Shown one piece after another: positions 7,141 through 16,824 of a DNA stretch of 35,461 bases (positions are counted from its first letter, which is position 1; each line of letters opens with the position of its first letter). The stretch is from the NCBI GenBank assembly GCA_017854485.1, contig JAFMHN010000012.1, positions 1-35,461 of the forward strand, given 5' to 3'. The translations under genes were made by a program, and so were the position numbers. Source of the stretch: Aquiluna sp. Lineage in GTDB: Bacteria; Actinomycetota; Actinomycetes; Actinomycetales; Microbacteriaceae. The notes beneath the pieces were generated by a model that was not told where the DNA came from, did no database searches, and saw only the letters and a program-made list of their open reading frames with translations.

Positions 7141-7740
7141 TTGATAGCTGCAAGTACTGGCTTTTTCAGCGGCCTTGCGCTGATTGTTGCAATCGGAGCC
7201 CAAAATGCCTTTGTGCTTCGGCAAGGGCTTCGAAAAGAGCAAGTGTTTGGCGTCGTGCTGTTCTGCGCTGTCTCAGATGCCTTGCTAATCGGTGCTGGAA
7301 TTCTCGGCCTTGGCGCGGCAATCGAATCGGTTCCGTGGCTCTTGGTGGCGCTAAGGTTCGTCGGTGCTGCCTATCTGATTTGGTTTGGTATTGGGGCGGT
7401 TCGACGGGCCATTAATCCGGGCTCATTGGAAGAGGCAGGATGTGGCCGAGCCGGAATCTGGGGAGCGCTTGCCACGGCTGCCGGGCTCACCTTTTTGAAT
7501 CCTCACGTCTACATAGACACGGTTATTTTGCTCGGGTCGATTGGTAATCAATTCCAGGAAGATCGTTGGCTGTTTTGGGTTGGAGCAAGCCTTGGGAGCT
7601 TCGCATGGTTTTTTGGGCTTGGCTACTTTGCAAGGTTGCTCGCGCCGCTGGCTACAAACCCGCGATTTTGGCGGATTCTGGAGAGTTTAATCGCGATTGT
7701 GATCTTTACTATCGCGGGCTACCTGCTATTCGGGCTCTAG
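7141..7740 (+). CDS. LysE/ArgO-family basic amino acid exporter
   Basis: A 199-residue, six-helix membrane protein of the LysE/ArgO branch. The diagnostic N-terminal segment is IVAIGAQNAFVLRQGLRKE, close to the GPQN/GAQN...RQG motif of Corynebacterium LysE and E. coli ArgO; a second conserved part is TFLNPHVYIDTVILLGS. These proteins export lysine and/or arginine using the membrane potential. The start is a TTG at 7141 with GAGGG 5 nt upstream. The gene is divergent from the two-cysteine bcp. No LysG/ArgP-type regulator lies next to it. Confidence 0.9.
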   Translation: MIAASTGFFSGLALIVAIGAQNAFVLRQGLRKEQVFGVVLFCAVSDALLIGAGILGLGAAIESVPWLLVALRFVGAAYLIWFGIGAVRRAINPGSLEEAGCGRAGIWGALATAAGLTFLNPHVYIDTVILLGSIGNQFQEDRWLFWVGASLGSFAWFFGLGYFARLLAPLATNPRFWRILESLIAIVIFTIAGYLLFGL

Positions 7741-7751
7741 CGGGCAATCCC

Positions 7752-7779
7752 TTGATCAAGGTTGCCGATACGGCATAAT
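7752..7779 (+). promoter_or_regulatory. promoter for a leaderless aminotransferase-fold gene
   Basis: TTGATC (7752-7757) and CATAAT (7774-7779) are spaced by 16 bases. The ATG at 7786 begins 6 nt after the -10 box, so transcription would start at or next to the initiation codon. Confidence 0.55.
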
Positions 7780-7785
7780 CGAAGC

Positions 7786-8931
7786 ATGACTGACCCCGAT
7801 AGTTTTTCAAACTTCGCAAATCGCTCAAGCTCCAAGTGGCTCAGATATCCAGCTGATGTACTGCCGATGCATGTTGCTGAAATGGATTTTGATGTCGCAG
7901 AGCCAATCAGGGCGAAGCTGGCGCAGATGGTTTCAAATTCTGACCTTGGATACCTTGGGCCGTTTGCCCAAGCTGGTCAGGCCTTCGAATCTTTTGCTCT
8001 GAACCGCTGGGGCTGGCAGTTGGACCCAGCTCAGGTCAAAATGGCCACAGACGTTGGGGTGGCGGCTGTTGAGATTTTGAAGGCAGTGACCGGGCCACGC
8101 GAAAAAGTCTTGGTGAATACCCCTGTTTATGCTGCCTTCTTTTCCTGGCTGAAGGAGGCAGACTGCACTCCTGTGGATGCCCCCCTGGTGCTCGAAGGTG
8201 ACACTTGGAAGCTTGACCTACCTGCAATCAGGGCGGCATTTGAAAGTGGCGTGAGGTTCTATCTGCTGTGCTCGCCACAGAATCCAGTGGGTCGAATCCA
8301 CAGCGCCAAAGAGCTCACTGAAGTCGCGAAGCTGGCAAAGGAATTTGATGTGCTTGTTATCTCAGATGAGATTCACGCGCCACTTTCCTGGGTTCCGTTC
8401 ACTCCATATCTTTCACTTGGGCAAGAGGCTGCAGCTACCGGTGTGACGATCACCTCCAGCTCGAAAGCCTGGAACACCGCTGGGCTCAAGGCTGGCTTCT
8501 TGGTTACGGCCTCTGATCAGGTTCGAGCAAAACTCCAATCACTACCCGAAGCCATGCAGTGGCGAGCATCCATTCTGGGAGCGCACGCAATGGTGGCCGC
8601 TTATGAACAGGGCGTGGACTGGCTAGACCAAACGGTTTTGCAGTTGCAGGAAAACCTTGAGCACCTGAGGTCTGAGGTTGCCAACAGGCTTCCGCAAGCA
8701 AGACTTTATGAGATGGAGGCCACCTACCTGGCTTGGCTAGACCTTGGCTCCTACAAAATTCAAGACTTGCAACAGGCGATTCTGAAGGAGGCGAAAGTCT
8801 CAGTTGTTGCAGGCTCTGACCACGGAATCAATGATGACTATCCAGGGTTTGTGCGGTTTAATTTTGCCACCTCGAAGCCGCGCATCACGGAGGCCATTAG
8901 GCGCATCGCCGAGCTTTGCGAAGGGCACTAG
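7786..8931 (+). CDS. PatB/MalY-type PLP-dependent C-S lyase or aminotransferase
   Basis: A 381-residue fold-type I PLP enzyme of the MalY/PatB/AecD branch, which mostly act as cystathionine beta-lyases or cysteine desulfhydrases. The N-terminal KWLRYPADVLPMHVAEMDF matches the KW..ED.LP.WVAE.DF start of this branch. The PLP lysine is about residue 227 in ITSSSKAWNTAGLKAG, and the aspartate that holds the pyridine nitrogen is in VISDEIHAPL (about 194). The start is ATG 7786, supported by a promoter that would make the message leaderless; a TTG at 7762 is less likely. Its end is followed within 5 nt by the SprT-like gene, so the two may be co-transcribed. Substrate not determined. Confidence 0.88.
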   Translation: MTDPDSFSNFANRSSSKWLRYPADVLPMHVAEMDFDVAEPIRAKLAQMVSNSDLGYLGPFAQAGQAFESFALNRWGWQLDPAQVKMATDVGVAAVEILKAVTGPREKVLVNTPVYAAFFSWLKEADCTPVDAPLVLEGDTWKLDLPAIRAAFESGVRFYLLCSPQNPVGRIHSAKELTEVAKLAKEFDVLVISDEIHAPLSWVPFTPYLSLGQEAAATGVTITSSSKAWNTAGLKAGFLVTASDQVRAKLQSLPEAMQWRASILGAHAMVAAYEQGVDWLDQTVLQLQENLEHLRSEVANRLPQARLYEMEATYLAWLDLGSYKIQDLQQAILKEAKVSVVAGSDHGINDDYPGFVRFNFATSKPRITEAIRRIAELCEGH

Positions 8932-8935
8932 AGGC

Positions 8936-9388
8936 TTGGACCTCGGAGCTGAAACCAGAGTCAAAGCAATGGCCCATGAGCTTTTTCAGGCTCATGGGTT
9001 GATTCGCTATTCTTTTGGTTTTGACCGGGCTGTTCGTAGAGCGGGCCAGTGTGACTATCAGGCCAGACGGATCACGCTAAGCAAGCATTTTGTGGTCACA
9101 TCCTCTATCGAACAAGTGCAGCAGGTGCTACTGCACGAGATAGCGCACGCTCTTGCTGGCCAACAGGCCGGCCATGGAAAAATCTGGAAGCAAAAGGCGA
9201 CTGAAATTGGCTATCGGCACGAGAAGCTTGATGGCAAGGAGGTTGCCAAAAACTCTGCGAAGTATGTTGGCCTATGCCCTGGTTCCCATGAGCACTATCG
9301 GATGCGAAAGCCAACCAGAGCGCTCAGCTGCAAGCTTTGCTCACCGAGATTTTCTGCGAACCACCTAATCAGCTGGCAAGAGAGCTAG
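8936..9388 (+). CDS. SprT-like zinc metalloprotease-fold protein
   Basis: A 150-residue SprT-like protein. The zinc site is HEIAHAL (67-73), with a third histidine in QAGHGKIWK (about 80). A C-terminal cysteine set (LCPGSHEHY...SCKLCSPRF) probably forms a zinc ribbon. Eukaryotic Spartan relatives cut DNA-protein crosslinks; bacterial members are poorly known. The start is a TTG at 8936, giving MDLGAETRVK, with GAAGGG about 10 nt upstream; ATG 8969 is a shorter choice. It converges on crtEb, and the two stops share the bases CTAG (9385-9388). Confidence 0.85.
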   Translation: MDLGAETRVKAMAHELFQAHGLIRYSFGFDRAVRRAGQCDYQARRITLSKHFVVTSSIEQVQQVLLHEIAHALAGQQAGHGKIWKQKATEIGYRHEKLDGKEVAKNSAKYVGLCPGSHEHYRMRKPTRALSCKLCSPRFSANHLISWQES

Positions 9389-10242
9389 CTGGGTCCGATT
9401 AGCAGCGCACTGATAATCGCACCGGCAAAGAAGTTCAACCAGATAAATCGTTTCCAGCCTCTGTTTGCGCTTTCGCAGGTCTCATCCGTTATTTGAAATT
9501 CTCGGCCAACCACAATCAAGTAGGGCAGGGCCGCCAGGGCAGCAAAGGCGAAGCGGTCAGGCAGAAACAGCACAATTACTGCAGCCACAGCGTATGAGGC
9601 GAAGGCCAATCTCACGGTAAGTCTCGCCCCCAGATAGGTGGCGATAGAGGCGATCTTCGCCTGACGATCAGCCTGGATATCTTGAATGGCGCCGAATGCA
9701 TGGGAGGCCATGCCCCAGAGCATAAATGCCAATGTCGCCAAGGCGACACTTGGATTGAGCAGGCTGCCGTGACCCAGGGAAAGGCCTAAAAGCATTGGCC
9801 CTACAAAGTGAACGGCCGAGGTAAAAGAATCCAGCACCGGAATCTCCTTGAACCGGAGGCACTTGGCGGAGTAAGCGACCACGGCAAACATCACCAACAG
9901 CAAAATAAGCGAGGATTCAGCATTTCCAGAAAGCAGCAAATAAACCACAAATGGGGCGCAGCTAATAGTGGAAATCCACAGTGTTGCCGCGTGGTACTTG
10001 GGCTCTAGGAGCGCGCCCTCGATGCCGCCCTTTCTGGGATTTGCCAGATCACTTTCATAATCGAAGACATCGTTCACCCCATACATCAACAGGTTGTAGG
10101 GGATCAGGAAGAACAGGGTGCCAATTATGAGCTGCGCAGTTACTTCGCCGGCAGTGATGAAGTAGGCGGCAGCGAAGGGGAAGGCTGTGTTTATCCAAGA
10201 GATTGGCCGAGATGAGACAATCAGTCTCGAAACTAGCTTCAC
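9385..10242 (-). CDS. crtEb: UbiA-family prenyltransferase, lycopene elongase type
   Basis: A 285-residue membrane prenyltransferase with about eight helices. The metal-diphosphate motif NDVFDYESD (57-65) fits UbiA enzymes, and a second acidic site follows later (IQDIQADRQ). At the end of a crtB-crtI-crtYe-crtYf operon it corresponds to CrtEb of Corynebacterium glutamicum, which adds dimethylallyl groups to both ends of lycopene to make C50 flavuxanthin. GTG start at 10242, overlapping the crtYf stop by 4 nt (GTGA). The substrate is inferred from gene order. Confidence 0.88.
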   Translation of the reverse strand: MKLVSRLIVSSRPISWINTAFPFAAAYFITAGEVTAQLIIGTLFFLIPYNLLMYGVNDVFDYESDLANPRKGGIEGALLEPKYHAATLWISTISCAPFVVYLLLSGNAESSLILLLVMFAVVAYSAKCLRFKEIPVLDSFTSAVHFVGPMLLGLSLGHGSLLNPSVALATLAFMLWGMASHAFGAIQDIQADRQAKIASIATYLGARLTVRLAFASYAVAAVIVLFLPDRFAFAALAALPYLIVVGREFQITDETCESANRGWKRFIWLNFFAGAIISALLIGPS

Positions 10243-10526
10243 AGCCTCACCCTAAAGAAGTTGAACAGGGTTGGCACAACCAGCAGCGCTACCACGGTGT
10301 AGGCAAAGTCCTCGATTGGCGCAACACCAATTTTGATGCCGGAAATCTTCGCCTCGTCGTAGGCCACAATCCCGGTTGCAATTATCACGTTGTCAAAAAT
10401 AGCGGTAATAAGCAGCATCACGGCCGATGCAGCCACCAGCGGTTTGCTTGCGATGTAGCTGCGCATGAGAAGCAGGTAAACGAAGGCTGCGGCAAGTACT
10501 GAGGCCGTTAGTAGCAGATATGTCAT
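10239..10526 (-). CDS. crtYf: carotenoid cyclase subunit, CrtYf/CrtYd type
   Basis: A 95-residue membrane protein with three helices (about 2-20, 31-52, 71-92). It is one half of the heterodimeric lycopene cyclase found in actinobacteria, with a conserved-looking region FDNVIIATGIVAYDE. With CrtYe it would cyclise the ends of lycopene or of the C50 precursor. Homologous pairs make epsilon, gamma or beta rings, and sequence alone does not tell which here. ATG at 10526 overlaps the crtYe stop (ATGA), and its own stop overlaps crtEb. Confidence 0.88.
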   Translation of the reverse strand: MTYLLLTASVLAAAFVYLLLMRSYIASKPLVAASAVMLLITAIFDNVIIATGIVAYDEAKISGIKIGVAPIEDFAYTVVALLVVPTLFNFFRVRL

Positions 10527-10849
10527 TTCTGAAACCGCCTTGCAAACCCTAAGTAAACAAGCAGCGCGTTGTAGCTGAGCAGGATCAGAAAAAACACCTC
10601 TTCGACGGGCAGCTCTGGAGCGAGCACCAACCCCGAAAGATGAGGAGCGTCGCCTCTAAAAAAGATGCCCAGGGCAATGCCAGCTAGGTCCCAGATCAAA
10701 AACAGGGCCACCGCCACGGCGATCGACATTAGTGTCGCTCTGGGGGAGGAAGTGATTGCGAGCTGGTTCCTTCTGTCTATCAAGTAGAGCCCGAAGATTG
10801 AAAAAATCAGGGCCGCAAGGTAGGCAAAAGGCAGTAGCTGTTGAATCAA
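10523..10849 (-). CDS. crtYe: carotenoid cyclase subunit, CrtYe/CrtYc type
   Basis: A 108-residue membrane protein with three helices (about 3-22, 38-62, 83-102) and the family element LPVEEVFFLILLSYNALLVY near the C-terminus. It is the partner subunit of the neighbouring CrtYf-like protein. It starts with TTG at 10849 overlapping the crtI stop by 4 nt (TTGA), and its stop overlaps the crtYf start. Confidence 0.88.
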   Translation of the reverse strand: MIQQLLPFAYLAALIFSIFGLYLIDRRNQLAITSSPRATLMSIAVAVALFLIWDLAGIALGIFFRGDAPHLSGLVLAPELPVEEVFFLILLSYNALLVYLGFARRFQK

Positions 10850-12423
10850 CTAAGACCCTTCCAGCTCTCCACAGTGGTTAGTTCATGTTGGATTGGCCCC
10901 GATGACTTGTCAGCGGTTAGATGCTTGTAGACAAGCTCAGCCCCGATCAGGCACATCGGAAGGCCAATGCCAGGGATGGTGTTGTGGCCGGTGTAGAACA
11001 GGTTCTTGAGTTTCTTTGAGTAGTTCTTGGGTCTAAAGAAAGCACTCTGGGTGAGTGTGTGAGCCATTCCCAGTGCTGTTCCACTCCAGGCGTTGAATTC
11101 ATTTTCGAAGTTTCCAGGTCCCATGGTGCGCCGCAGCACAATTCGGCTCTTCAGGTCTGGGATTTCACACCATTCGGCAATCTGATCGATGACCCGATCC
11201 GCTTCCTTCTCAAAAGCTGCATCGCCAGAGCCATTGATGCCGCCAGAGCCGATTACGGTGTCAGCGGCAATTGGAACCAGCACAAACAGATTCTCGTAAC
11301 CCTCCGGGGCAACCGAACTGTCAGTTTTAGATGGGTTGCAAATGTAGAGCGAAGCGGGGGAGGGGATAGCGGACTTTCCGTCGGCCTTTTTGAAGACCTC
11401 CTTGAAGTTCTTACTCCAGTCCTTGGTATAAAGCAGGGTGTGGTGATCAAGCTGGTCAATTTTGCCCTTCACTCCTAAGTACAGAAGCATGGCTGATGGG
11501 CCTGGGACCTTTTGTTCCCACCAGGAGCTTGGGTAGGTCTGATGCTTTCGGTCGAGCAACTTGGTCTCAACGTGGTGCAGGTCGGCGCTCGCAATAACCA
11601 CGTCTGCGATGTGGTTTATGCCGGCAACCTCGACTCCCACCGCCTTGTCGTTCTCGTGCAAAATCTTGGTCACTGGAGAGCTGGTGTGAATCTGAACACC
11701 CTGTTCCTTAGCAAGTTTTGCGATTGCCTCGATCACGGTGTGAAGTCCACCCTGCGGGTAGAAAACACCCTGGTTCATGTCCACGTGTGTCATCAGGTGG
11801 TACATGCTCGGGGTGTCATAGGGAGAAGCTCCCAAGAAAACGGCTGGGAAGTTCAGCATCTTCTTGAGTCGTTCGTCTTTCACATATTCACCTGAAAAGC
11901 TGTAGAGCGGTTTCACCAATAGCTTTAGAAAACGACCAAGCTTTTTGAGCACCTCCGGGTGAACAAAGCTTCTGGCATCTTGGAAGTTTGTGTACAGGAA
12001 ATGTTTGATTGAGAGCTCGTAGGCATCCTCGGCAGATTTTAGGTAACGCTCCAGGCCCTTGGATGCCCCTTTCTCAATTGACTCAAACATCTCTTTGACG
12101 CCCTCGACGTTGTCGGGCATCAAAATCGAGTCGCCAAGACCCTCGTTCCTGGTTTGGTAGGCGGGGTTTAGTCGCTGCAGGTTCAGTTCTTTGTCCGCTG
12201 ACGTGCCCATCAGTTTGAAAAACTGCTCAAAGGCGTCAGGCATTAGGTACCAGCTCGGCCCCATGTCGAAACGAAAGCCGTCTTGTTCCCAAACATCAGC
12301 CCGGCCACCGATACCGGCCCGCGCTTCAAAAAGGTCAACCTTCATTCCGGCCTTTGCAAGCAGGGCGGCGGTTGCTAGTCCGGCAATGCCACCTCCAACG
12401 ACGACAGCTGTTTTTTGGGTCAA
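10846..12423 (-). CDS. crtI: phytoene desaturase
   Basis: A 525-residue FAD-dependent carotenoid desaturase of the CrtI type, which converts phytoene to lycopene. The N-terminal dinucleotide fold is AVVVGGGIAGLATAALLAKAG, followed by FEARAGIGGRADVWEQDG. The C-terminal FAD part has LFYTGHNTIPGIGLPMCLIG, typical of CrtI. Length is normal. It starts with TTG at 12423, overlapping the crtB stop by 4 nt (TTGA), and is coupled to crtYe at its end in the same way. Confidence 0.95.
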   Translation of the reverse strand: MTQKTAVVVGGGIAGLATAALLAKAGMKVDLFEARAGIGGRADVWEQDGFRFDMGPSWYLMPDAFEQFFKLMGTSADKELNLQRLNPAYQTRNEGLGDSILMPDNVEGVKEMFESIEKGASKGLERYLKSAEDAYELSIKHFLYTNFQDARSFVHPEVLKKLGRFLKLLVKPLYSFSGEYVKDERLKKMLNFPAVFLGASPYDTPSMYHLMTHVDMNQGVFYPQGGLHTVIEAIAKLAKEQGVQIHTSSPVTKILHENDKAVGVEVAGINHIADVVIASADLHHVETKLLDRKHQTYPSSWWEQKVPGPSAMLLYLGVKGKIDQLDHHTLLYTKDWSKNFKEVFKKADGKSAIPSPASLYICNPSKTDSSVAPEGYENLFVLVPIAADTVIGSGGINGSGDAAFEKEADRVIDQIAEWCEIPDLKSRIVLRRTMGPGNFENEFNAWSGTALGMAHTLTQSAFFRPKNYSKKLKNLFYTGHNTIPGIGLPMCLIGAELVYKHLTADKSSGPIQHELTTVESWKGLS

Positions 12424-13313
12424 GGTTTTGCTCCTAGTAGTGATTTAGCAAGCAAAAACAACTTGCGAAGATTGTTAACAGAGATTCGGGTGTGAATTAG
12501 TTCCGAAGCTTCGGTACTCGCAATTTTGCTATTCAGCTCTTGAAACAAAAGCTGTGCTGTTGTGACCGCTTTTCTGGCCGATGGCGGCAGCAACGGAAGC
12601 GCCCGGGATGAAATTCGAAGGTCGTTTTCAATGTCCTTGGTCAGGCGAATCTTGGTCTCATCATCGAAGTTCTCGACGTTGACGTTTGGAAAATAGCTGC
12701 GGCCGAGCCTTTCGAAGTCTGCGGCTAAGTCTCGCAGGAAATTCACTTTTTGAAATGCTGAACCCAGTCCTCTGGCGCCAGCCACGAGAGTTTGTTTCTC
12801 TGCCTTGGTGTAATCACCCTCGGCAACAAAGACTGCCAGGCACATCAGCCCAACGACCTCGGCGCTTCCGTAGACATATTTTTCAAATGATGCTTGATCG
12901 TGAATAGTTTCGGTCAGATCCTGCCGCATCGAATAAAAGAAGGGCTCAATGATGTCCTTGCCGATGCCAACCGCTCTGGCCGTCACTGCGAAGGAGTGGA
13001 TGATCAAGTTTGTGCTGAATCCCCGTTCGATTGCAAGGTATGTTTCCTGCTCAAAATCGCTTAGAAGGTGCTCGGGGTTAACCAGTTTCGATTCCTGCGC
13101 CGCTTCTTCGGCGCTGCCGTCGACAATCTCATCGGCAACCCTCACCAGAGCGTAGATATTCTCAACATGAGCTCGCAGTTTCTTGTTCAGCACTCGGGTG
13201 GCAAGACCAAATGAAGTCGAGTAGCTGTAGATGACCTCTTTGCTGGCTCGATGAGCAGCCTGGGTGTAAAGAGCCAATCCGGTTGGCACTTTTGTCGTGT
13301 CTTGATTTTCCAC
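12420..13313 (-). CDS. crtB: phytoene synthase
   Basis: A phytoene/squalene synthase family enzyme that joins two geranylgeranyl diphosphates into phytoene. The substrate-binding acidic motifs are RVADEIVDG (N-terminal part) and LRDLAADFERLGRSYFP (middle). I place the start at GTG 13313 (297 residues), because the frame extended to 13469 would run through the start of the divergent ilvD and lacks family features there; ATG 13364 is an alternative. First gene of the crt operon. The gap to ilvD is about 40 bases and must hold both promoters. crtE, which makes the substrate, is not in the window. Confidence 0.92.
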   Translation of the reverse strand: MENQDTTKVPTGLALYTQAAHRASKEVIYSYSTSFGLATRVLNKKLRAHVENIYALVRVADEIVDGSAEEAAQESKLVNPEHLLSDFEQETYLAIERGFSTNLIIHSFAVTARAVGIGKDIIEPFFYSMRQDLTETIHDQASFEKYVYGSAEVVGLMCLAVFVAEGDYTKAEKQTLVAGARGLGSAFQKVNFLRDLAADFERLGRSYFPNVNVENFDDETKIRLTKDIENDLRISSRALPLLPPSARKAVTTAQLLFQELNSKIASTEASELIHTRISVNNLRKLFLLAKSLLGAKP

Positions 13314-13340
13314 GACTTCAGGGTATCGCGATATAAATCG

Positions 13341-13346
13341 TAAGAT
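13341..13346 (+). promoter_or_regulatory. -10 box of ilvD
   Basis: TAAGAT lies 6 nt before the ATG at 13353, so an ilvD transcript would start at or next to the initiation codon. No clear -35 is visible; TTCAGG (13317-13322) is a weak candidate. Confidence 0.4.
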
Positions 13347-13352
13347 TGAACA

Positions 13353-15044
13353 ATGCCGAATCATATGAAGCCAAGAAGCCATGTTGTTACCGATGGAATT
13401 GAACGCGCTGCCGCCCGGGGAATGCTCCGTGCGGTTGGCATGGGCGATGACGACTGGCAGAAACCACAAATCGGAGTCGCATCCTCCTGGAACGAAGTAA
13501 CTCCGTGCAACCTGTCACTGGACCGGTTAGCTGACGCCGCAAAAGCTGGCGTACATCAGGCCAAGGGTTACCCGCTTGAATTTGGAACCATTTCGGTCTC
13601 GGATGGCATTTCAATGGGTCACGAGGGCATGCACTTTTCACTTGTGTCACGAGAGGTTATCGCCGACTCGGTGGAGACCGTGATGCAGGCTGAGCGCTTG
13701 GATGGCTCAGTTTTGCTTGCTGGCTGTGACAAGTCACTGCCAGGCATGCTGATGGCTGCTGCGCGGCTGGACCTGGCTTCTGTGTTCTTGTATGCGGGTT
13801 CAATTGCACCGGGTTGGGTAAAGCTTTCGGACGGCACTGAAAAGCAAGTGACGATCATCGATGCCTTCGAGGCTGTTGGAGCCTGCAAGGCCGGCAAGAT
13901 GAGCGAAGAAGACTTAGGTCGGATTGAGCGAGCAATCTGCCCTGGCGAAGGCGCCTGTGGCGGAATGTACACCGCTAACACAATGGCTTCGATTGGCGAG
14001 GCGCTTGGCATGAGCCTTCCCGGTTCTGCCGCGCCACCATCGGCTGACCGTCGCCGAGACAGCTGGGCTCACCGTTCCGGTGAGGCTGTTGTGAATTTGA
14101 TCGACAAGGGCATCACTGCCAGGGACATCATGACCAAGAAGGCATTCGAGAATGCAATCGCGGTCCTAATGGCCTTCGGAGGCTCAACAAATGCCGTGCT
14201 TCACCTGCTAGCAATTGCTCGTGAGGCTGAGGTTGATCTGAAGCTCGAAGATTTCAACAGGATTGCTGACAAGGTTCCACACCTTGGAGACCTGAAGCCT
14301 TTTGGTCAGTATGTGATGAACGATGTTGACCGGGTCGGTGGCGTCCCAGTTGTAATGAGGGCGCTGCTTGACGCTGGCCTTCTGCATGGCGATGCGCTGA
14401 CCGTTACCGGTAAGACCATGGCCGAAAACCTGGCGGACATTAATCCTCCAGACCCAGATGGCAAGATCATCCGCGCTATGAACAACCCAATTCACAAAGA
14501 TGGTGGGATCAGCGTTCTTCACGGAACCATCGCTCCTGACGGAGCTGTTGTGAAGACTGCCGGTTTCGATCTTGACAAATTCGAGGGCCCAGCAAGGGTA
14601 TTTGACCGTGAGGCAGCTGCTATGGAGGCGCTGTCAGAAGGCAAGATTGCGGCTGGCGACGTGGTTGTTATTCGCTACGAAGGCCCCAAGGGTGGTCCTG
14701 GAATGCGCGAGATGCTGGCTATCACCGGCGCAATTAAGGGTGCGGGATTGGGCAAAGATGTCCTACTATTGACAGACGGCAGATTCTCAGGCGGCACAAC
14801 CGGACTGTGTATCGGCCACATTGCGCCAGAGGCCACCGATGGTGGACCAATTGCTCTGGTTCGTGATGGAGACTTGATTCGAGTCGACATTGCTGCTCGT
14901 TCGCTTGACTTACTGGTTAGCGAGGAAGAGCTGGCGGAGCGTCTAAAGGACTTCCAGCCATTGCCGCCGCGTTATACCCGCGGTGTGCTAGCGAAGTATT
15001 CAAAGTTGGTTCACTCGGCCTCCGAGGGTGCCTACTGCGGTTAA
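13353..15044 (+). CDS. ilvD: dihydroxy-acid dehydratase
   Basis: A 563-residue IlvD/Edd-family enzyme that dehydrates 2,3-dihydroxy acids to the 2-keto acids of valine, leucine and isoleucine. The iron-sulfur cysteines are Cys52 (TPCNLSLD), Cys125 ([13 protein letters not shown]) and Cys202 ([14 protein letters not shown]); the three-cysteine pattern fits the [2Fe-2S] form. The C-terminal [19 protein letters not shown] is the normal substrate segment. ATG 13353 gives [18 protein letters not shown] 13365 is possible. It is followed 23 nt later by ilvB, so ilvD-ilvB-ilvN is likely one operon. Confidence 0.97.
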   Translation: MPNHMKPRSHVVTDGIERAAARGMLRAVGMGDDDWQKPQIGVASSWNEVTPCNLSLDRLADAAKAGVHQAKGYPLEFGTISVSDGISMGHEGMHFSLVSREVIADSVETVMQAERLDGSVLLAGCDKSLPGMLMAAARLDLASVFLYAGSIAPGWVKLSDGTEKQVTIIDAFEAVGACKAGKMSEEDLGRIERAICPGEGACGGMYTANTMASIGEALGMSLPGSAAPPSADRRRDSWAHRSGEAVVNLIDKGITARDIMTKKAFENAIAVLMAFGGSTNAVLHLLAIAREAEVDLKLEDFNRIADKVPHLGDLKPFGQYVMNDVDRVGGVPVVMRALLDAGLLHGDALTVTGKTMAENLADINPPDPDGKIIRAMNNPIHKDGGISVLHGTIAPDGAVVKTAGFDLDKFEGPARVFDREAAAMEALSEGKIAAGDVVVIRYEGPKGGPGMREMLAITGAIKGAGLGKDVLLLTDGRFSGGTTGLCIGHIAPEATDGGPIALVRDGDLIRVDIAARSLDLLVSEEELAERLKDFQPLPPRYTRGVLAKYSKLVHSASEGAYCG

Positions 15045-15067
15045 TTGTTGATTTGAAAGAAGACCTA

Positions 15068-16822
15068 ATGGCAACAGAGACACTTACCGGTGCACAAGCT
15101 CTAATTCGTTCGCTTGAGATGCTTGGTGTGGACACCGTGTTCGGTCTGCCAGGTGGCGCGATTTTGCCCACCTATGACCCACTTATGGACTCAACCAAGG
15201 TGCGACACATCCTGGTTCGTCACGAGCAGGGTGCTGGTCACGCTGCCGAGGGTTACGCGGCTGCTAGCGGCAAGCTCGGCGTTTGCATCGCAACCAGCGG
15301 ACCGGGTGCTACAAACCTGGTCACAGCAATTGCTGATGCTCACATGGACTCTGTTCCGATGCTTGCAATCACCGGTCAGGTGAACTCTTTCGCAATCGGA
15401 ACCGATGCCTTCCAGGAAGCGGACATCGTGGGTATCACAATGCCTATTACCAAGCACAGCTTCCTAGTTACTAAGGCCGAGGACATTCCCGGCGTTATTG
15501 CCGCTGCCTACGAAATCGCAACAACAGGTAGGCCCGGACCGGTTTTGGTTGACGTGGCCAAAGATGCACAGAATGCCAAGTTTGAATTCTCCTGGCCGCC
15601 AAAAGTTGACCTTCCCGGCTACAAGCCTGTTACTGATCCTCACGGCAAGCAGGTGCAGGCCGCTGCTGAACTGATTTTGAAGTCACACAAGCCAATTCTT
15701 TATGTCGGTGGTGGTGTTATCCGAGCCGGAGCCAATAAGGAGCTGCTCAAGCTTGCTGAGCTGCTACACGCTCCAGTAACAACCACCCTCATGGCGCGTG
15801 GTGCTTTCCCAGATTCGCACCCGCAGCACCTGGGCATGCCTGGCATGCATGGCACCGTGCCAGCGGTAACAGCCTTGCAAAAATCAGACTTGCTCATCAC
15901 GTTGGGTGCCAGGTTTGATGACCGCGTAACCGGAGACGTCAAGAGCTTTGCCAAGGGCGCGAAGGTTATTCACGTTGATGTTGACCCTGCGGAGATCGGA
16001 AAGATCCGTCACGCGGATGTTCCGATTGTTGGAGATGCCAAGGTTGTTATTGCAATGCTGATTTCTGAAATTGAAGCTCAGCTGAAGAAAACCAAGCCAG
16101 ATTATTCGGACTGGTGGGTGTTCCTGAATGGATTGAAGGAGCGCTACCCGCTTGGTTACAACGACTTAGATGATGGCAAGCTCGCACCGCAATACGTTAT
16201 TGAGCGCATTGGTGAGCTCTCTGGTCCGGAGGCGGTTTTCGCGGCCGGTGTGGGGCAGCACCAGATGTGGTCAGCGCAGTTTATTAAGTATGAGCGTCCA
16301 AATTCATGGCTGAATTCTGGTGGCGCTGGAACAATGGGGTACTCGGTTCCCGCAGCAATGGGCGCCAAGGTTGCACAGCCAGATCGCTTGGTGTGGGCAA
16401 TCGATGGCGATGGTTGTTTCCAGATGACAAATCAGGAACTTGCAACCTGCACCATCAACAACATTCCAATCAAGGTTGCGATTATCAACAACTCTTCATT
16501 GGGAATGGTGAGGCAGTGGCAGACCCTGTTCTACAACTCCCGCTATTCAAACACCGACCTGAACACCGGCACTGACACCGCAATGGTTCCAGACTTCGTC
16601 AAGTTGGCAGAGGCCTACGGCTGCCTGGGAATCAGGGTTGAAAAGCTTGAAGAAGTTGATGCCGCAATCAAGCTGGCGATGGAAACCAATGACCGCCCAG
16701 TGGTTATCGACTTCATTGTTGGTCGGGACGCGATGGTTTGGCCGATGGTGCCTGCCGGAGTCTCAAACGATGCGGTTCAATATGCCCGAGATGCTGCCCC
16801 GATTTGGGATGGTGAGGAGTAA
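15068..16822 (+). CDS. ilvB: acetolactate synthase, large subunit
   Basis: A 584-residue TPP enzyme that forms acetolactate and acetohydroxybutyrate. The catalytic glutamate is Glu53 in [14 protein letters not shown]; the FAD-binding middle and the TPP/Mg motif [15 protein letters not shown] with NN further on are all present. The ATG at 15068 has AAAGAAG upstream. It ends 2 nt before ilvN and should form the usual IlvB-IlvN complex, inhibited by branched-chain amino acids through the small subunit. Confidence 0.97.
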   Translation: MATETLTGAQALIRSLEMLGVDTVFGLPGGAILPTYDPLMDSTKVRHILVRHEQGAGHAAEGYAAASGKLGVCIATSGPGATNLVTAIADAHMDSVPMLAITGQVNSFAIGTDAFQEADIVGITMPITKHSFLVTKAEDIPGVIAAAYEIATTGRPGPVLVDVAKDAQNAKFEFSWPPKVDLPGYKPVTDPHGKQVQAAAELILKSHKPILYVGGGVIRAGANKELLKLAELLHAPVTTTLMARGAFPDSHPQHLGMPGMHGTVPAVTALQKSDLLITLGARFDDRVTGDVKSFAKGAKVIHVDVDPAEIGKIRHADVPIVGDAKVVIAMLISEIEAQLKKTKPDYSDWWVFLNGLKERYPLGYNDLDDGKLAPQYVIERIGELSGPEAVFAAGVGQHQMWSAQFIKYERPNSWLNSGGAGTMGYSVPAAMGAKVAQPDRLVWAIDGDGCFQMTNQELATCTINNIPIKVAIINNSSLGMVRQWQTLFYNSRYSNTDLNTGTDTAMVPDFVKLAEAYGCLGIRVEKLEEVDAAIKLAMETNDRPVVIDFIVGRDAMVWPMVPAGVSNDAVQYARDAAPIWDGEE

Positions 16823-16824
16823 TC

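Noticed and set aside
7070-7153. N-terminal extension of the second bcp
   Set aside because: It overlaps the divergent exporter start; the product from 7069 already has the normal Bcp length and start.
8804-8935. N-terminal extension of the SprT-like protein
   Set aside because: It lies entirely within the end of the aminotransferase-fold gene in another frame; the TTG at 8936 gives a family-like start.
11059-11478. 139-residue plus-strand frame antisense to crtI
   Set aside because: It lies wholly inside crtI and shows no domain.
13314-13469. N-terminal extension of crtB
   Set aside because: It would run antisense through the start of ilvD and adds 52 residues with no phytoene synthase features.
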